A stretch of 64,000 nt of DNA from Flavobacterium sp. LHD-85 (GCF_030929595.1 NZ_JAVFVR010000015.1:124001-188000), one strand, 5' to 3'. Shown: positions 10,117 to 16,739, counted from the first letter of the stretch. Translations and numbers: made by a program. The notes: generated by a model not told the origin, from the letters alone.

Positions 10117-11313
10117 TTAAACTGTTTGCCCAAATATTGTGAGTAATTTTTCTAAAGCATTTTCAGAATGCAGCTTTTCTCCGTTCTTTAAAGTGTTTTC
10201 CAATGCAATTGCTGCCCTCTCCAGCATTTGTTTTTCAAAATAGGAAATAGCGGTTTTCATATCAGAAAACTGATTGTTGGTTAAATAGTCTACCAATTCA
10301 ACAGCATCTAGCAAAGCCAGATTAGCGCCTTTTCCAGCAAAAGGAGGCATTCTATGCGCAGCATCGCCAATCATGGTTAAGTTTTTCTGTGCTTCCCAAG
10401 ATTGGTTAAACGGAAAATAATATTGGGGACGCAGAATAAAATACAATTCGTTACTTTTAAATAACTCATCCCATTGCAAACTCCAATCTTGATAGACTTC
10501 TTTGAACCATTCAAAAATCTTTTGATTGTTTGTAAAATCCAATTGATTTTCGATGATCCAACTTTCAGAAATTTTACTGCTGAGCAAAAACATCAGAGAA
10601 CCGTCTCCTTTTGTGCCATACATAATGGTTTGTTCTTTTCCTAATGCAAGAACTTTTCCGCCTTTTGAAAACTCAAAAAGATTCGAAGCATTTTCTCTTG
10701 CATTGTAAATTGTGCCTTCAATCATGGTAATTCCAGAATAAATTGGTTTTTCTGCACTTATATAATGACGGACTTTAGAATTTGCGCCATCTGCGGCAAT
10801 TACCAAATCTGCGTAAACAGTAGTTCCGTTCTTAAAATGCAAGCGCCAACCTTCATTTTCTTTTTCCATAGCAGTAAACTGGCTGTTCCAAACAATGGAA
10901 TCAGGAGAAAGAGAATTCAATAAAATATTTCGAAGCACTGAACGGTCTATTTCAGGACGAGGTTTTGAAATGTCTTGGAGTGAATCCAGACTGTTTTCTG
11001 AATTTGTTTGAGAAGATTCTTTTGTAATGGAATGTTCATCAAATTTCAATTCAAAGTTTTGGTTCACAATTCGGGCTTTGCTGGCATTGGGCCTGATGTT
11101 TTTATAAAACTCATCTAATAGATCAGCTTGTTTCATGGCTATCAAACCTGAATCTTCATGTAAATCTAACGGAGATCCCTGCACACGAACTTCTGAGTTG
11201 AGGTCTCTTTCATAAACTTTCACGTTAATATTCTGCAATTGTAAAAGGCGAGCTAGCATTAAACCGCCCATTCCGCCGCCAATCACGGCAACTTGTTTAT
11301 TTTGTAGTAACAT
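10117..11313 (-). CDS. TetX-like FAD-dependent monooxygenase
   Basis: This 398-residue class A flavoprotein monooxygenase has the N-terminal FAD Rossmann motif VIGGGMGGLML (residues about 10-20), a mid-protein DG motif (AADGANSKVRHY) that contacts FAD and NAD(P)H, and the second FAD motif MIGDAAHRMPPFAGKGANLA near residues 336-355. Three features recall TetX tetracycline destructases in particular: an LDLHEDSGLIAM segment matching the LDLH-x-x-SG-x-x-AM of TetX, a PEIDRSVLRNILLNSL block, and overall length close to the TetX 380-390 residues. The substrate cannot be read from sequence; related flavoproteins hydroxylate many aromatic compounds. It lies 30 bp downstream of an AraC-type regulator on the same strand, so the regulator probably controls it. 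Flavobacteriaceae are known hosts of tet(X)-type genes, but this copy looks chromosomal and ancestral. Confidence 0.8.
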   Translation of the reverse strand: MLLQNKQVAVIGGGMGGLMLARLLQLQNINVKVYERDLNSEVRVQGSPLDLHEDSGLIAMKQADLLDEFYKNIRPNASKARIVNQNFELKFDEHSITKESSQTNSENSLDSLQDISKPRPEIDRSVLRNILLNSLSPDSIVWNSQFTAMEKENEGWRLHFKNGTTVYADLVIAADGANSKVRHYISAEKPIYSGITMIEGTIYNARENASNLFEFSKGGKVLALGKEQTIMYGTKGDGSLMFLLSSKISESWIIENQLDFTNNQKIFEWFKEVYQDWSLQWDELFKSNELYFILRPQYYFPFNQSWEAQKNLTMIGDAAHRMPPFAGKGANLALLDAVELVDYLTNNQFSDMKTAISYFEKQMLERAAIALENTLKNGEKLHSENALEKLLTIFGQTV

Positions 11314-11343
11314 AATTTTGTGTTTAAAATCTATGCCACAAAA

Positions 11344-12102
11344 TTATTGAGAGGAAAGAGCTGATAATAGTATAAATCGGTCGTTTTTGTTTTGAAATAA
11401 TTCTTTTGGAAGAGAACCCGAAATCTTTTTGATCTCTTTAATAAAATGGGTCTGATCAGAAAAATTCTCTTCTGGAAATAATTTCCCTTTTGCTATATGT
11501 TCTAAAGAAGCGCGGAATCTAAGGATTGAGCAGTAGCCTTTTAGCGAAATTCCAAAATACTGATTAAAGTATCTGTTGATTTGCCGGCTGCTCCAGTTCG
11601 CTTTTTCTGATAATTCTTTTACAGTCATTGTTCCCTTGGTTTCATAGATAAGACGAAACAGTTTTTGTTTTCTGCTGTCTACATCTTTTAATAATAAGGA
11701 ATGAATTTTTGCAGAAGCTTTCTCGCAGAACAATTCAAAATTTTCCAAATCATTTTCATTAAAATCCCAAAAATTGGAGTTCAGCATTTTCCCCGAATTT
11801 AAAAGCGCTGCAATGCTTTCGTGAAAAACATATTCCGAAGCAAGAAGTTTAAAGCTGATTACGAAGGTCAAGCTGTTGGCTGGAATTATTCCTTTTTCAT
11901 ATTGCTGAGTGCCTAAACCTAGAAGTCTAATTTGAAAGGAAGTTTCAGCCGTTTTTATGAGCGATAAATCAATTCGACCGTCGGGAAGGCCGATTGTTTC
12001 TAAAGTCTGGTCCGATTTATTTTCCATACACCAAAAACTGTCTACAAAATCTGAAAGGTTTTTGTTGGGTTTAATGGATTGATATACTAAATCGTGAATC
12101 AT
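11344..12102 (-). CDS. AraC-family transcriptional regulator
   Basis: The 252-residue protein has an N-terminal ligand-type domain (WCMENKSDQTLETIGLPDGR region, as in the DUF6597-type AraC subgroup) and a C-terminal region with a first helix-turn-helix around LSEKANWSSRQINRYFNQYFG. The second HTH is less clear (HFIKEIKKISGSLPKELF), which is common in this subgroup. It is the first gene of a probable two-gene unit with the TetX-like monooxygenase, whose start is 30 bp downstream. Likely an activator that responds to a substrate of that enzyme (inference). The region upstream of the start has only a poor promoter match. Confidence 0.8.
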   Translation of the reverse strand: MIHDLVYQSIKPNKNLSDFVDSFWCMENKSDQTLETIGLPDGRIDLSLIKTAETSFQIRLLGLGTQQYEKGIIPANSLTFVISFKLLASEYVFHESIAALLNSGKMLNSNFWDFNENDLENFELFCEKASAKIHSLLLKDVDSRKQKLFRLIYETKGTMTVKELSEKANWSSRQINRYFNQYFGISLKGYCSILRFRASLEHIAKGKLFPEENFSDQTHFIKEIKKISGSLPKELFQNKNDRFILLSALSSQ

Positions 12103-12206
12103 TTTATCAAAATTAAAGCGAAATTATGCAATTCGTCACTCATTATTAAAAGAAAGAACAGCTTTAAAAAGGCTGTAAAGACGTTTTGGCTTTCGGAAAG
12201 ATGGCA

Positions 12207-12290
12207 ATGAAAAACTTAACATTGGGTAATTGCTTGATTTTTAGTTTAATAAGTTCTGTTTTTTATGCTCATGAAAAACTTAACATTGGG
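12207..12290 (+). repeat. Pair of 20-bp direct repeats
   Basis: ATGAAAAACTTAACATTGGG occurs at 12207-12226 and again, identically, at 12271-12290, 64 bp apart start to start. The second copy supplies the TTG of the best promoter match for the downstream lysine-rich gene. The first copy has a degenerate -7-like sequence at an equivalent position. The surrounding 12103-12411 interval contains no other convincing feature. Confidence 0.7.
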
Positions 12291-12315
12291 GAATGTGTTT
12301 TTCAATCTATATTTG
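12286..12315 (+). promoter_or_regulatory. Promoter (TTG, 19-bp spacer, TATATTTG)
   Basis: TTG at 12286-12288 and TATATTTG at 12308-12315, separated by 19 bp, match the Flavobacterium consensus TTG-N17-23-TAnnTTTG. Transcription would begin near 12322, about 90 nt before the start codon at 12412. Confidence 0.6.
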
Positions 12316-12411
12316 TTTATTATTTTTTGATGTTAATTTAATGATTTAATAACATTAAGAATTAGTTTAATCCACAATAAATTTAATCAATTTCTTAAAA
12401 TTAACAGAATA

Positions 12412-12933
12412 ATGACAAAAGAAGTACTTACTAATGAAATCGATCAGGAAGTAGAAGCTGCTCCAGTTATCTCGAACGAAGAAAAGGAACAGCAAGAGAG
12501 TTCGGTTTCAGAAACAGAATCTGCTGTTGAAATTTCAGAATCAAAACCAAAACCTAAAAGAGCTCCAAAAAAAGCTGCAACTGAAGAGGTAGCAGAAAAT
12601 AAAGAAGTCGAAACAGGAGAGGAGATTGTATCTGAAGCTGAAACAGAGACATCAGAAGAAAACGAAGATCAGCCAAAATCTAAAAAAAATAAAAAGATGA
12701 AAGACAAAGACAAAGACAAAGAGAAAAAAGAAAAACTGAAAAAGAAAAAAGCTGCTGCTAAGAAAAAAGAAAAAGCTAAAGACAAAAAGAAGGAAAAAGC
12801 GAAAAAAGCAAAACTAAAAGCGAAAGCTAAAAAGAAAGCCAAAGCAAAAAAAGCAAAGGATAAAGCTAAAGCTAAAAAAATCGCAAAAAACAAAGCGAAA
12901 CGATCTAAAGCAAAGAAGAACAAGAAAAAATAA
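12412..12933 (+). CDS. Lysine-rich, charge-segregated protein (histone H1-like tail)
   Basis: The 173-residue product has two halves of opposite charge. Residues 1-86 are acidic, rich in Glu, Ser and Ala, with a small PKPKRAPKKAA basic patch. Residues 87-173 are more than half lysine, with Ala, Asp and Glu and runs such as KAKAKKAKDKAKAKK, resembling histone H1 C-terminal tails and bacterial Hc1/AlgP-type tails. No signal peptide, cysteine or membrane segment is present. Nucleoid or RNA binding through the basic tail is plausible, with the acidic half as internal counter-charge, but no function is demonstrated. The many AAA/AAG codons make a shadow frame on the opposite strand. A promoter lies at 12286-12315 and the stop codon begins an outer arm of the large inverted repeat that follows. 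Confidence 0.8.
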   Translation: MTKEVLTNEIDQEVEAAPVISNEEKEQQESSVSETESAVEISESKPKPKRAPKKAATEEVAENKEVETGEEIVSEAETETSEENEDQPKSKKNKKMKDKDKDKEKKEKLKKKKAAAKKKEKAKDKKKEKAKKAKLKAKAKKKAKAKKAKDKAKAKKIAKNKAKRSKAKKNKKK

Positions 12934-13091
12934 TTGTGAATTGTGAATGGTTAATTGTGAATTTTCCAAAGCAACCACAAAATAGAATTAAAAAGCCACA
13001 GATTACAAGATTAACACAGATTTTCAAAAATCATTTTAATCCTGTAATCTGTGGCTTTTTATTAGAGTCTTGTATTTCACAATTCACAATT
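12932..13091. terminator. Nested inverted repeat between convergent genes, overlapping both stop codons
   Basis: Two nested dyads share one axis. The outer arms are 12932-12947 and 13076-13091 (16 bp, perfect, AATTGTGAATTGTGAA and its complement). The inner arms are 12991-13014 and 13036-13059 (24 bp, one mismatch, AAAAGCCACAGATTACA core). The left outer arm starts inside the TAA of the lysine-rich gene and the right outer arm contains the stop codon of the convergent zinc-ribbon gene. A bidirectional terminator is the simplest reading; RNA from either strand could fold into the same structure. Confidence 0.75.
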
Positions 13092-13542
13092 CTTTAGCTT
13101 TTTTCTTTAGCGTGAGTTTATCAATTTTCTGAAGAAATTCAGGATCAAATTCAGAATAGGCTCTCAATCTGTATTTTTCGTCTCTAATTTTCATAACCAG
13201 ACGAATTTTCTGCACCATCAGCCAGATTGGCTCATACCTTTTATGTCCTAGTAAATATTGAATTCTAAGAATGGATAATCTTCTGTGCGAAAGTGTCATC
13301 AATTCAATACAGATCATCCAGTATCGAACAGGAAGATTGGAGTTTTCCATTACGGTTCCAGAGCGCAGACTAGTGCGGCTACTACATTTTCGGCACTGAA
13401 ATTTTAAATCACTCTGACGGAAAGAATGCGCATTATGCCCGCATTTCCTGCATAAAAGGCCATTCTCTAAACGTTTGTTTTTGAGCTCTTCAATGCAAGT
13501 TGCTTCATCAGAATATTTTTCAAAATAGGCGCGTAGCTCCAT
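13084..13542 (-). CDS. Orphan IS1595/ISXO2-type transposase zinc-ribbon protein
   Basis: The 152-residue protein has a zinc ribbon formed by Cys31-x2-Cys34 and Cys50-x2-Cys53 followed by a SLRSGTVMENSNLPVRYW segment, which is the hallmark of the N-terminal domain of IS1595-family transposases. In full transposases this is followed by a DDE-type ISXO2 catalytic domain. Here only about 75 residues follow (a helical region with HRRLSILRIQYLLGHKRYEPIW) and the catalytic domain is missing. No terminal inverted repeats or target duplications are visible nearby. It is therefore either a truncated relic or a domesticated DNA-binding protein; the intact frame and clean stop favour a retained gene. Start chosen as the ATG at 13542. 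Confidence 0.75.
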   Translation of the reverse strand: MELRAYFEKYSDEATCIEELKNKRLENGLLCRKCGHNAHSFRQSDLKFQCRKCSSRTSLRSGTVMENSNLPVRYWMICIELMTLSHRRLSILRIQYLLGHKRYEPIWLMVQKIRLVMKIRDEKYRLRAYSEFDPEFLQKIDKLTLKKKAKEL

Positions 13543-13671
13543 CTATACAAATCCATAATTTACGTTTCGAAATATAAAATATTTTAAAAGAAACGAATAA
13601 CAATTTGCATAAAAAATAAAAAAGGGTTTTTGTGATTTTTTAAATAGGAATTGTTTGTGTCAATATATTTC

Positions 13672-13902
13672 GCCCCGCTGGGGCTCCTTTATGTCTGGGG
13701 TCGTTTTTCTACAAATATTTCGCCTCTCTGAGGCTCTTCCGAAATTATCGATTTTTTTTTGACAACATGAAGCTCCGTTGAAGCTCTTATTCAACAAAAA
13801 AACATTTCATTTCTCCAAGATTTTTAGCCATGAGCAGAGCTCAAGCGGAGCTCAATATTTATAGGAAGAAATAACGTAAAGGACGTAAAGCTCCAGTGGA
13901 GC
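13672..13902. repeat. Array of short REP-like hairpins
   Basis: Hairpins: 13672-13684 (GCCCC, loop GCT, GGGGC), 13722-13734 (GCCTC, TCT, GAGGC), 13771-13785 (AGCTCC...GAAGCT, one mismatch), 13837-13853 (GAGCTC, AAGCG, GAGCTC) and 13890-13902 (GCTCC, AGT, GGAGC). On one side of four of them is an AT-rich tail of the type AATATTT or ACATATTT. The first two point one way and the last two the other, like inverted REP pairs. Successive starts are about 50-53 bp apart within each pair. Two other clusters with the same spacing occur near 36036-36100 and 51507-51628. Confidence 0.7.
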
Positions 13903-13931
13903 AACATATTTAAAGGTATGGCTGAAAAAAT

Positions 13932-13965
13932 AAAAAGGAATATTCATTCATGAATATTCCTTTTT
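13932..13965 (-). terminator. Rho-independent terminator
   Basis: A perfect 15-bp stem (AAAAAGGAATATTCA at 13932-13946 with its complement at 13951-13965, 4-nt loop) with T-runs on both strands follows the roadblock-like gene that ends at 13984. Confidence 0.8.
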
Positions 13966-13983
13966 ATGAAGGGCAAAATTGTG

Positions 13984-14361
13984 TTATAATTTAGCTACGA
14001 TTTCTTTTTTGTACTTATTAAGGATAGATTTTGTCATTCCTAAATTAGCTTTTGTAGAATCTACAGCCAGGTAAATAAAGTATTCCTGATTGTCAGAAAC
14101 GTCAATAATGTGAATTTGAGAACTCAATGTAATCATGATATTGTCGATTACTTGACCTTGTAGTCCTAAAGCTTTAATAGCGTTCATTTTTGCTTTTACC
14201 ACTTCCAGATTATAAGCTGATGCTAGTTCTGGATCAAAATCTGCAACTACAGATTGAGAATAGTATGACATGCCGCTTGCAATTTCAGCTACCGAAACTG
14301 CGATGAACCCAGGGACGTTCTTTTTTAGGTCTTCCCCAAATTGAGTTAAAAAATCAGACAT
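13984..14361 (-). CDS. Roadblock/LC7-like small protein
   Basis: The 125-residue protein has no signal peptide or membrane segment. Its layout matches the roadblock/LC7 fold: an N-terminal helix (FLTQFGEDLKKNVPG), a strand pair around FIAVSVAEIASGM, a central helix (ASAYNLEVVKAKMNAIKALG), strands IDNIMITLSSQIHIIDV and QEYFIYLAVD, and a final helix after ANLGMTKSILNKYKKEI. In bacteria such proteins often pair with small GTPases of the MglA type or act as dimeric scaffolds. No GTPase gene is adjacent here. The assignment rests on pattern only. It is flanked by terminators at both ends, so it is probably monocistronic. The TAATTTTG on the minus strand at 14414-14421 may be its -7 box. Confidence 0.6.
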   Translation of the reverse strand: MSDFLTQFGEDLKKNVPGFIAVSVAEIASGMSYYSQSVVADFDPELASAYNLEVVKAKMNAIKALGLQGQVIDNIMITLSSQIHIIDVSDNQEYFIYLAVDSTKANLGMTKSILNKYKKEIVAKL

Positions 14362-14561
14362 AATGTTAGAATTTTAGTTGTTGTAAATAAGATTGAATTG
14401 TTTTGGATAAGAGCAAAATTAGGGATACAATATTATTTAATTATCCGCATTGCGTACCTTTTTTTATGCAATAATTAAAAAATAACATAAGTCTGATAAA
14501 ATCAGTTTTTGTTCTTATAAACTTAATTTTGTTTTGGTTTGAAAATGAAATGATTAAACTA

Positions 14562-14606
14562 AAAATGCTTCTGAAAAAGCGCTTGTAGGCCTTTCAGAAG
14601 CATTTT
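14562..14606 (-). terminator. Rho-independent terminator of the nitroreductase gene
   Basis: AAAATGCTTCTGAAA (14562-14576) is perfectly complementary to TTTCAGAAGCATTTT (14592-14606). The stem stands just past the nitroreductase stop codon at 14629 and ends in T-runs on either strand. Confidence 0.8.
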
Positions 14607-14628
14607 CTTTTAAGAAAAAAATAATTTT

Positions 14629-15261
14629 TTACTTGATTTCTGTTATAAAATCTTCTTGAGAAGTTCTTACTTTTTTCAAGTTTACCAACCAGTCGTTTGC
14701 ATCATCTCTATAGCCAAGGGGTAAAACTAGAACGCTATTTAAACCAAGTTCGTTTAAACCTAGCAGTTTGTCTACTTCAGCCGGAATAAAACCTTCCATT
14801 GGAGTTGCGTCTACTTGCTGTTCTGCAGCTGCAGCGATTGCAATACCAAACGAAATATAAGCTTGTTTTGCAGCATGATGAGCGTGCCATTCCTGTCCAA
14901 GAGGTTCGTACATTCCCCAAAGTCTTTGTTTGTATTCGTCCATTGCATCTGCAGGAATTCCTCTTTCAGCAATTGTTTTGTCAAATACAGCAGAAATTTT
15001 TTCTAAGCTGTAACCGTCCCAAGCAGCCCAAACCAAAACGTGAGAAGCATCTGTAACCTGACTTTGATCAAAACTTACTGCTCTTAGTTTTTCTTTAAGT
15101 TCTTGATTTGTAATAACAAAGATTTTATAAGGTTGCAAACCAGAAGAAGAAGGAGCTAGTTTTGCAGCTTCAAGAATATAATCTACTTTTTCTTGCGGAA
15201 CAGCTTGTCCGTTCATTTTTTTTGTAGCGTAACGCCACTTTAGTGCATCTATTAAGGCCAT
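14629..15261 (-). CDS. NfsB-like FMN nitroreductase, NAD(P)H-dependent
   Basis: This 210-residue protein fits the nitroreductase family in length and order: N-terminal RYATKKMNG (FMN phosphate contact), LAPSSSGLQPYKIFVI near residues 36-51, and C-terminal LPLGYRDDANDWL. These are cytoplasmic homodimeric flavoenzymes that reduce nitroaromatics or quinones with NAD(P)H. The gene is divergent from an HxlR-type regulator, with 106 bp between the starts. DUF24/HxlR regulators controlling adjacent nitroreductases under quinone or disulfide stress are known from Bacillus (HypR-HypO), and the same logic is likely here. A possible -7 box, TACATTTG on the minus strand, lies at 15287-15294. Confidence 0.88.
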   Translation of the reverse strand: MALIDALKWRYATKKMNGQAVPQEKVDYILEAAKLAPSSSGLQPYKIFVITNQELKEKLRAVSFDQSQVTDASHVLVWAAWDGYSLEKISAVFDKTIAERGIPADAMDEYKQRLWGMYEPLGQEWHAHHAAKQAYISFGIAIAAAAEQQVDATPMEGFIPAEVDKLLGLNELGLNSVLVLPLGYRDDANDWLVNLKKVRTSQEDFITEIK

Positions 15262-15307
15262 TTTTTTTATTGATTAAAATTGTATTCAAATGTAAAAACT
15301 TTAAGTG

Positions 15308-15358
15308 TATTTTTGTCATTAGATTACCAAAAGTAACTCTAACATCGAGGTAACCTAT
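15308..15358. promoter_or_regulatory. Divergent promoter/operator region for the nitroreductase and HxlR genes
   Basis: The intergenic region holds a plus-strand TATTTTTG box (15308-15315) for the regulator and, further right, three related short sites: GATTACC (15322-15328), AGTAACT (15331-15337) and GGTAACC (15350-15356). The first and third form an imperfect dyad. These could be HxlR binding sites; the assignment is by pattern only. Confidence 0.4.
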
Positions 15359-15367
15359 AAATACAGC

Positions 15368-15724
15368 ATGATAAAAGAACCAATACACGATAAAAAATCG
15401 TGCAATCAGCATATTATGGCAGTGCACGACGCCATGTATATTTTAAACGGAAGATGGAAAATTTCTATCATAGCTTCTCTTTGTTTTAATACATTGAGAT
15501 TTACCGACTTATTAAGAGAAGTTGAAGGCATTTCGGGAAAAATGCTAAGTAGGGAATTAAAAAATCTCGAAGAAAATCAATTGGTAACCAGAACTGTTCT
15601 CAATACGCAGCCTGTTACAGTTGAGTATGAATTAACAGAATACGGACATACCTTAAAGGAAGTTATCGATTCTCTTGCAAAATGGGGGCACAACCACAGA
15701 AAGAAAATAACAGGCAAAGATTAG
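15368..15724 (+). CDS. HxlR-family (DUF24) redox-type regulator
   Basis: The 118-residue protein shows the compact winged-helix pattern of HxlR regulators: ILNGRWKISIIASL, then FTDLLREVEGISGKMLSRELKNLEENQLVTR and a wing around VTVEYELTEYG. A cysteine at position 12 just before the DNA-binding domain corresponds to the sensing cysteine of YodB/HypR-type members, which respond to quinones or disulfide stress. It is divergent from the nitroreductase gene and presumably controls it. The last base pairs overlap the convergent MarR gene: the shared TTAG at 15721-15724 holds both stop codons. Confidence 0.85.
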   Translation: MIKEPIHDKKSCNQHIMAVHDAMYILNGRWKISIIASLCFNTLRFTDLLREVEGISGKMLSRELKNLEENQLVTRTVLNTQPVTVEYELTEYGHTLKEVIDSLAKWGHNHRKKITGKD

Positions 15725-16200
15725 CTTTTGTTTTTTATTTCGATAGCTCTTTGCAAAAAACCTTGACGAGTTAGATTCTGTTCTGCTTCTTCAATTGCTC
15801 TTAGAAGATTGTTTTGCGTATTAGTAATTTCGTTCAGTGTTATTGTCATAATGCCCCAAACTGGTTGCATTTTAGAAACCAGTTCTTTCCCTTTTGCCGT
15901 TAAGATGATCAATCTCTTACGTTCATCTTGTTTGTCTTTTTTAGAACTAATGATTTTTTCTTTCTCCAATTCTTTCAATAAACTGATGGTCGACGGATGG
16001 CTGTAGCCAATTTCATTTGCAATTTCAACGACACTCAGCATTTCTTTTACATGCAGAGTGTAAATCACTGGAAACCATTTTGGTTCAAAATCAATATTAA
16101 AATAACTGTATATCTGTGCTCCGTCCTTGCGTAATTGCTCGCTAAGGCGCTGTAACCGTGTTGATATGGCTAATATTCCAATTTCGTCAATTATATTCAT
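15721..16200 (-). CDS. MarR-family transcriptional regulator
   Basis: I take the start as the ATG at 16200, giving 159 residues beginning MNIIDEIGILAIS. A longer frame to 16227 would need a TTG start and would overlap the upstream gene. The winged-helix core reads LSVVEIANEIGYSHPSTISLLKELEKEKIISSKKDKQDERKRLIILT, with the DxRxR-type wing (DERKR) typical of MarR. It follows the GNAT gene by two bases, so the two are co-translated in one operon. The symmetric operator in front of that operon (16706-16739) suggests autorepression. MarR-GNAT pairs are common in Bacteroidota; the effector is unknown. Confidence 0.87.
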   Translation of the reverse strand: MNIIDEIGILAISTRLQRLSEQLRKDGAQIYSYFNIDFEPKWFPVIYTLHVKEMLSVVEIANEIGYSHPSTISLLKELEKEKIISSKKDKQDERKRLIILTAKGKELVSKMQPVWGIMTITLNEITNTQNNLLRAIEEAEQNLTRQGFLQRAIEIKNKS

Positions 16201-16202
16201 TT

Positions 16203-16688
16203 TTATTGATTTAGTTTTAGGTGACAAAAAACATTATCTGGTCGCATTAACGGAAAATCAGTCGGAAGCGATTCTTTTGGTATTGTTACAAAATTATTCT
16301 TTTCGTAAAAACGTAATGCCGCCTGCAATAATGTAACCGTTCCTAAATATAAGTCTTTAATTCCTTTTTCCTTGCTGTATGCAATTAATTGCTCGAGTAA
16401 TTGTTGGGCTATTTGAAATTCTTTTCCTCTGTATTCTTTCTTGACGAACATTTTTCTAATGGCTCCAGCTTCAGAATTGAATTTTACCAAAGCAATAGTT
16501 CCCACAAGTTTTTCATCTATAAACGCTCCAAGAAAAATCCCGCCCGGTTTATAGTAGAAGTTCTCAATATCCAGTAAATCTGGTTGGTCTTCTAAAGTAA
16601 CAGGAACATTAAACTCTTTTTGCTGAATGTTTAAAATCAAATCTACGATTTCATTTTCATGCTTGTTTTGTATAGGTTGAATGTGCAT
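16203..16688 (-). CDS. GNAT-family N-acetyltransferase
   Basis: This 161-residue protein has the GNAT fold order: N-terminal strand-helix, a central GTIALVKF strand, IRKMFVKKEYRGKEFQIAQQL, where RGKEFQ replaces the usual Q/R-x-x-G-x-G/A acetyl-CoA loop, and a C-terminal LRFYEKNNF segment. The pyrophosphate loop is less canonical than in most members (R-G-K-E-F-Q), yet length and context are normal. The acetyl acceptor is unknown. It is the first gene of an operon with the MarR regulator. Confidence 0.82.
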   Translation of the reverse strand: MHIQPIQNKHENEIVDLILNIQQKEFNVPVTLEDQPDLLDIENFYYKPGGIFLGAFIDEKLVGTIALVKFNSEAGAIRKMFVKKEYRGKEFQIAQQLLEQLIAYSKEKGIKDLYLGTVTLLQAALRFYEKNNFVTIPKESLPTDFPLMRPDNVFCHLKLNQ

Positions 16689-16705
16689 TTGATTGTAAAT
16701 TAAAA

Positions 16706-16739
16706 TATATGTACAAAACTACGTAGTTAGCTACATATA
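16706..16739. promoter_or_regulatory. 34-bp dyad operator overlapping the GNAT-MarR promoter
   Basis: A perfect 12-bp palindrome AACTACGTAGTT (16717-16728) is flanked symmetrically by TATATGTA (16706-16713) and TACATATA (16732-16739), all around one axis. Only the two 3-bp spacers break symmetry. On the minus strand TAGTTTTG (16714-16721) fits the -7 consensus and a TTG (16742-16744) lies 20 bp upstream, so a bound dimer would cover the promoter. MarR autorepression is the natural reading. Confidence 0.65.

Larger units (their letters stand above)
13543..13983. other. Gene-free interval holding a cluster of short hairpins
   Basis: No ORF of note is present in these 441 bases. The interval carries five short GC-richer hairpins between 13672 and 13902 and a strong terminator at 13932-13965, each listed separately. 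Confidence 0.7.

Noticed and set aside
12207-12341. A 44-codon frame starting at the first copy of the 20-bp repeat, with a signal-like hydrophobic stretch
   Set aside because: It overlaps the promoter for the lysine-rich gene, its sequence is dictated partly by the repeated 20-mer read in two frames, and nothing supports translation.
12669-12923. An 84-residue Phe/Leu-rich frame opposite the lysine-rich gene
   Set aside because: It is the mirror of AAA/AAG lysine codons (TTT/CTT) and has no independent support.
13084-13542. Intact insertion sequence
   Set aside because: Only the zinc-ribbon part is encoded; no catalytic domain, terminal inverted repeats or target duplications are visible.
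13672-13902. CRISPR array
   Set aside because: The regularly spaced hairpins have differing stem sequences and no constant repeat with variable spacers, and no cas genes are present.
14414-14421. Full promoter for the roadblock-like gene
   Set aside because: The -7 box matches, but no -33 element is at a suitable distance, so it is mentioned only within the gene entry.
15721-16227. Longer MarR frame starting at 16227
   Set aside because: It would need a TTG start and would overlap the GNAT gene; the ATG at 16200, two bases after the GNAT stop, is more natural.
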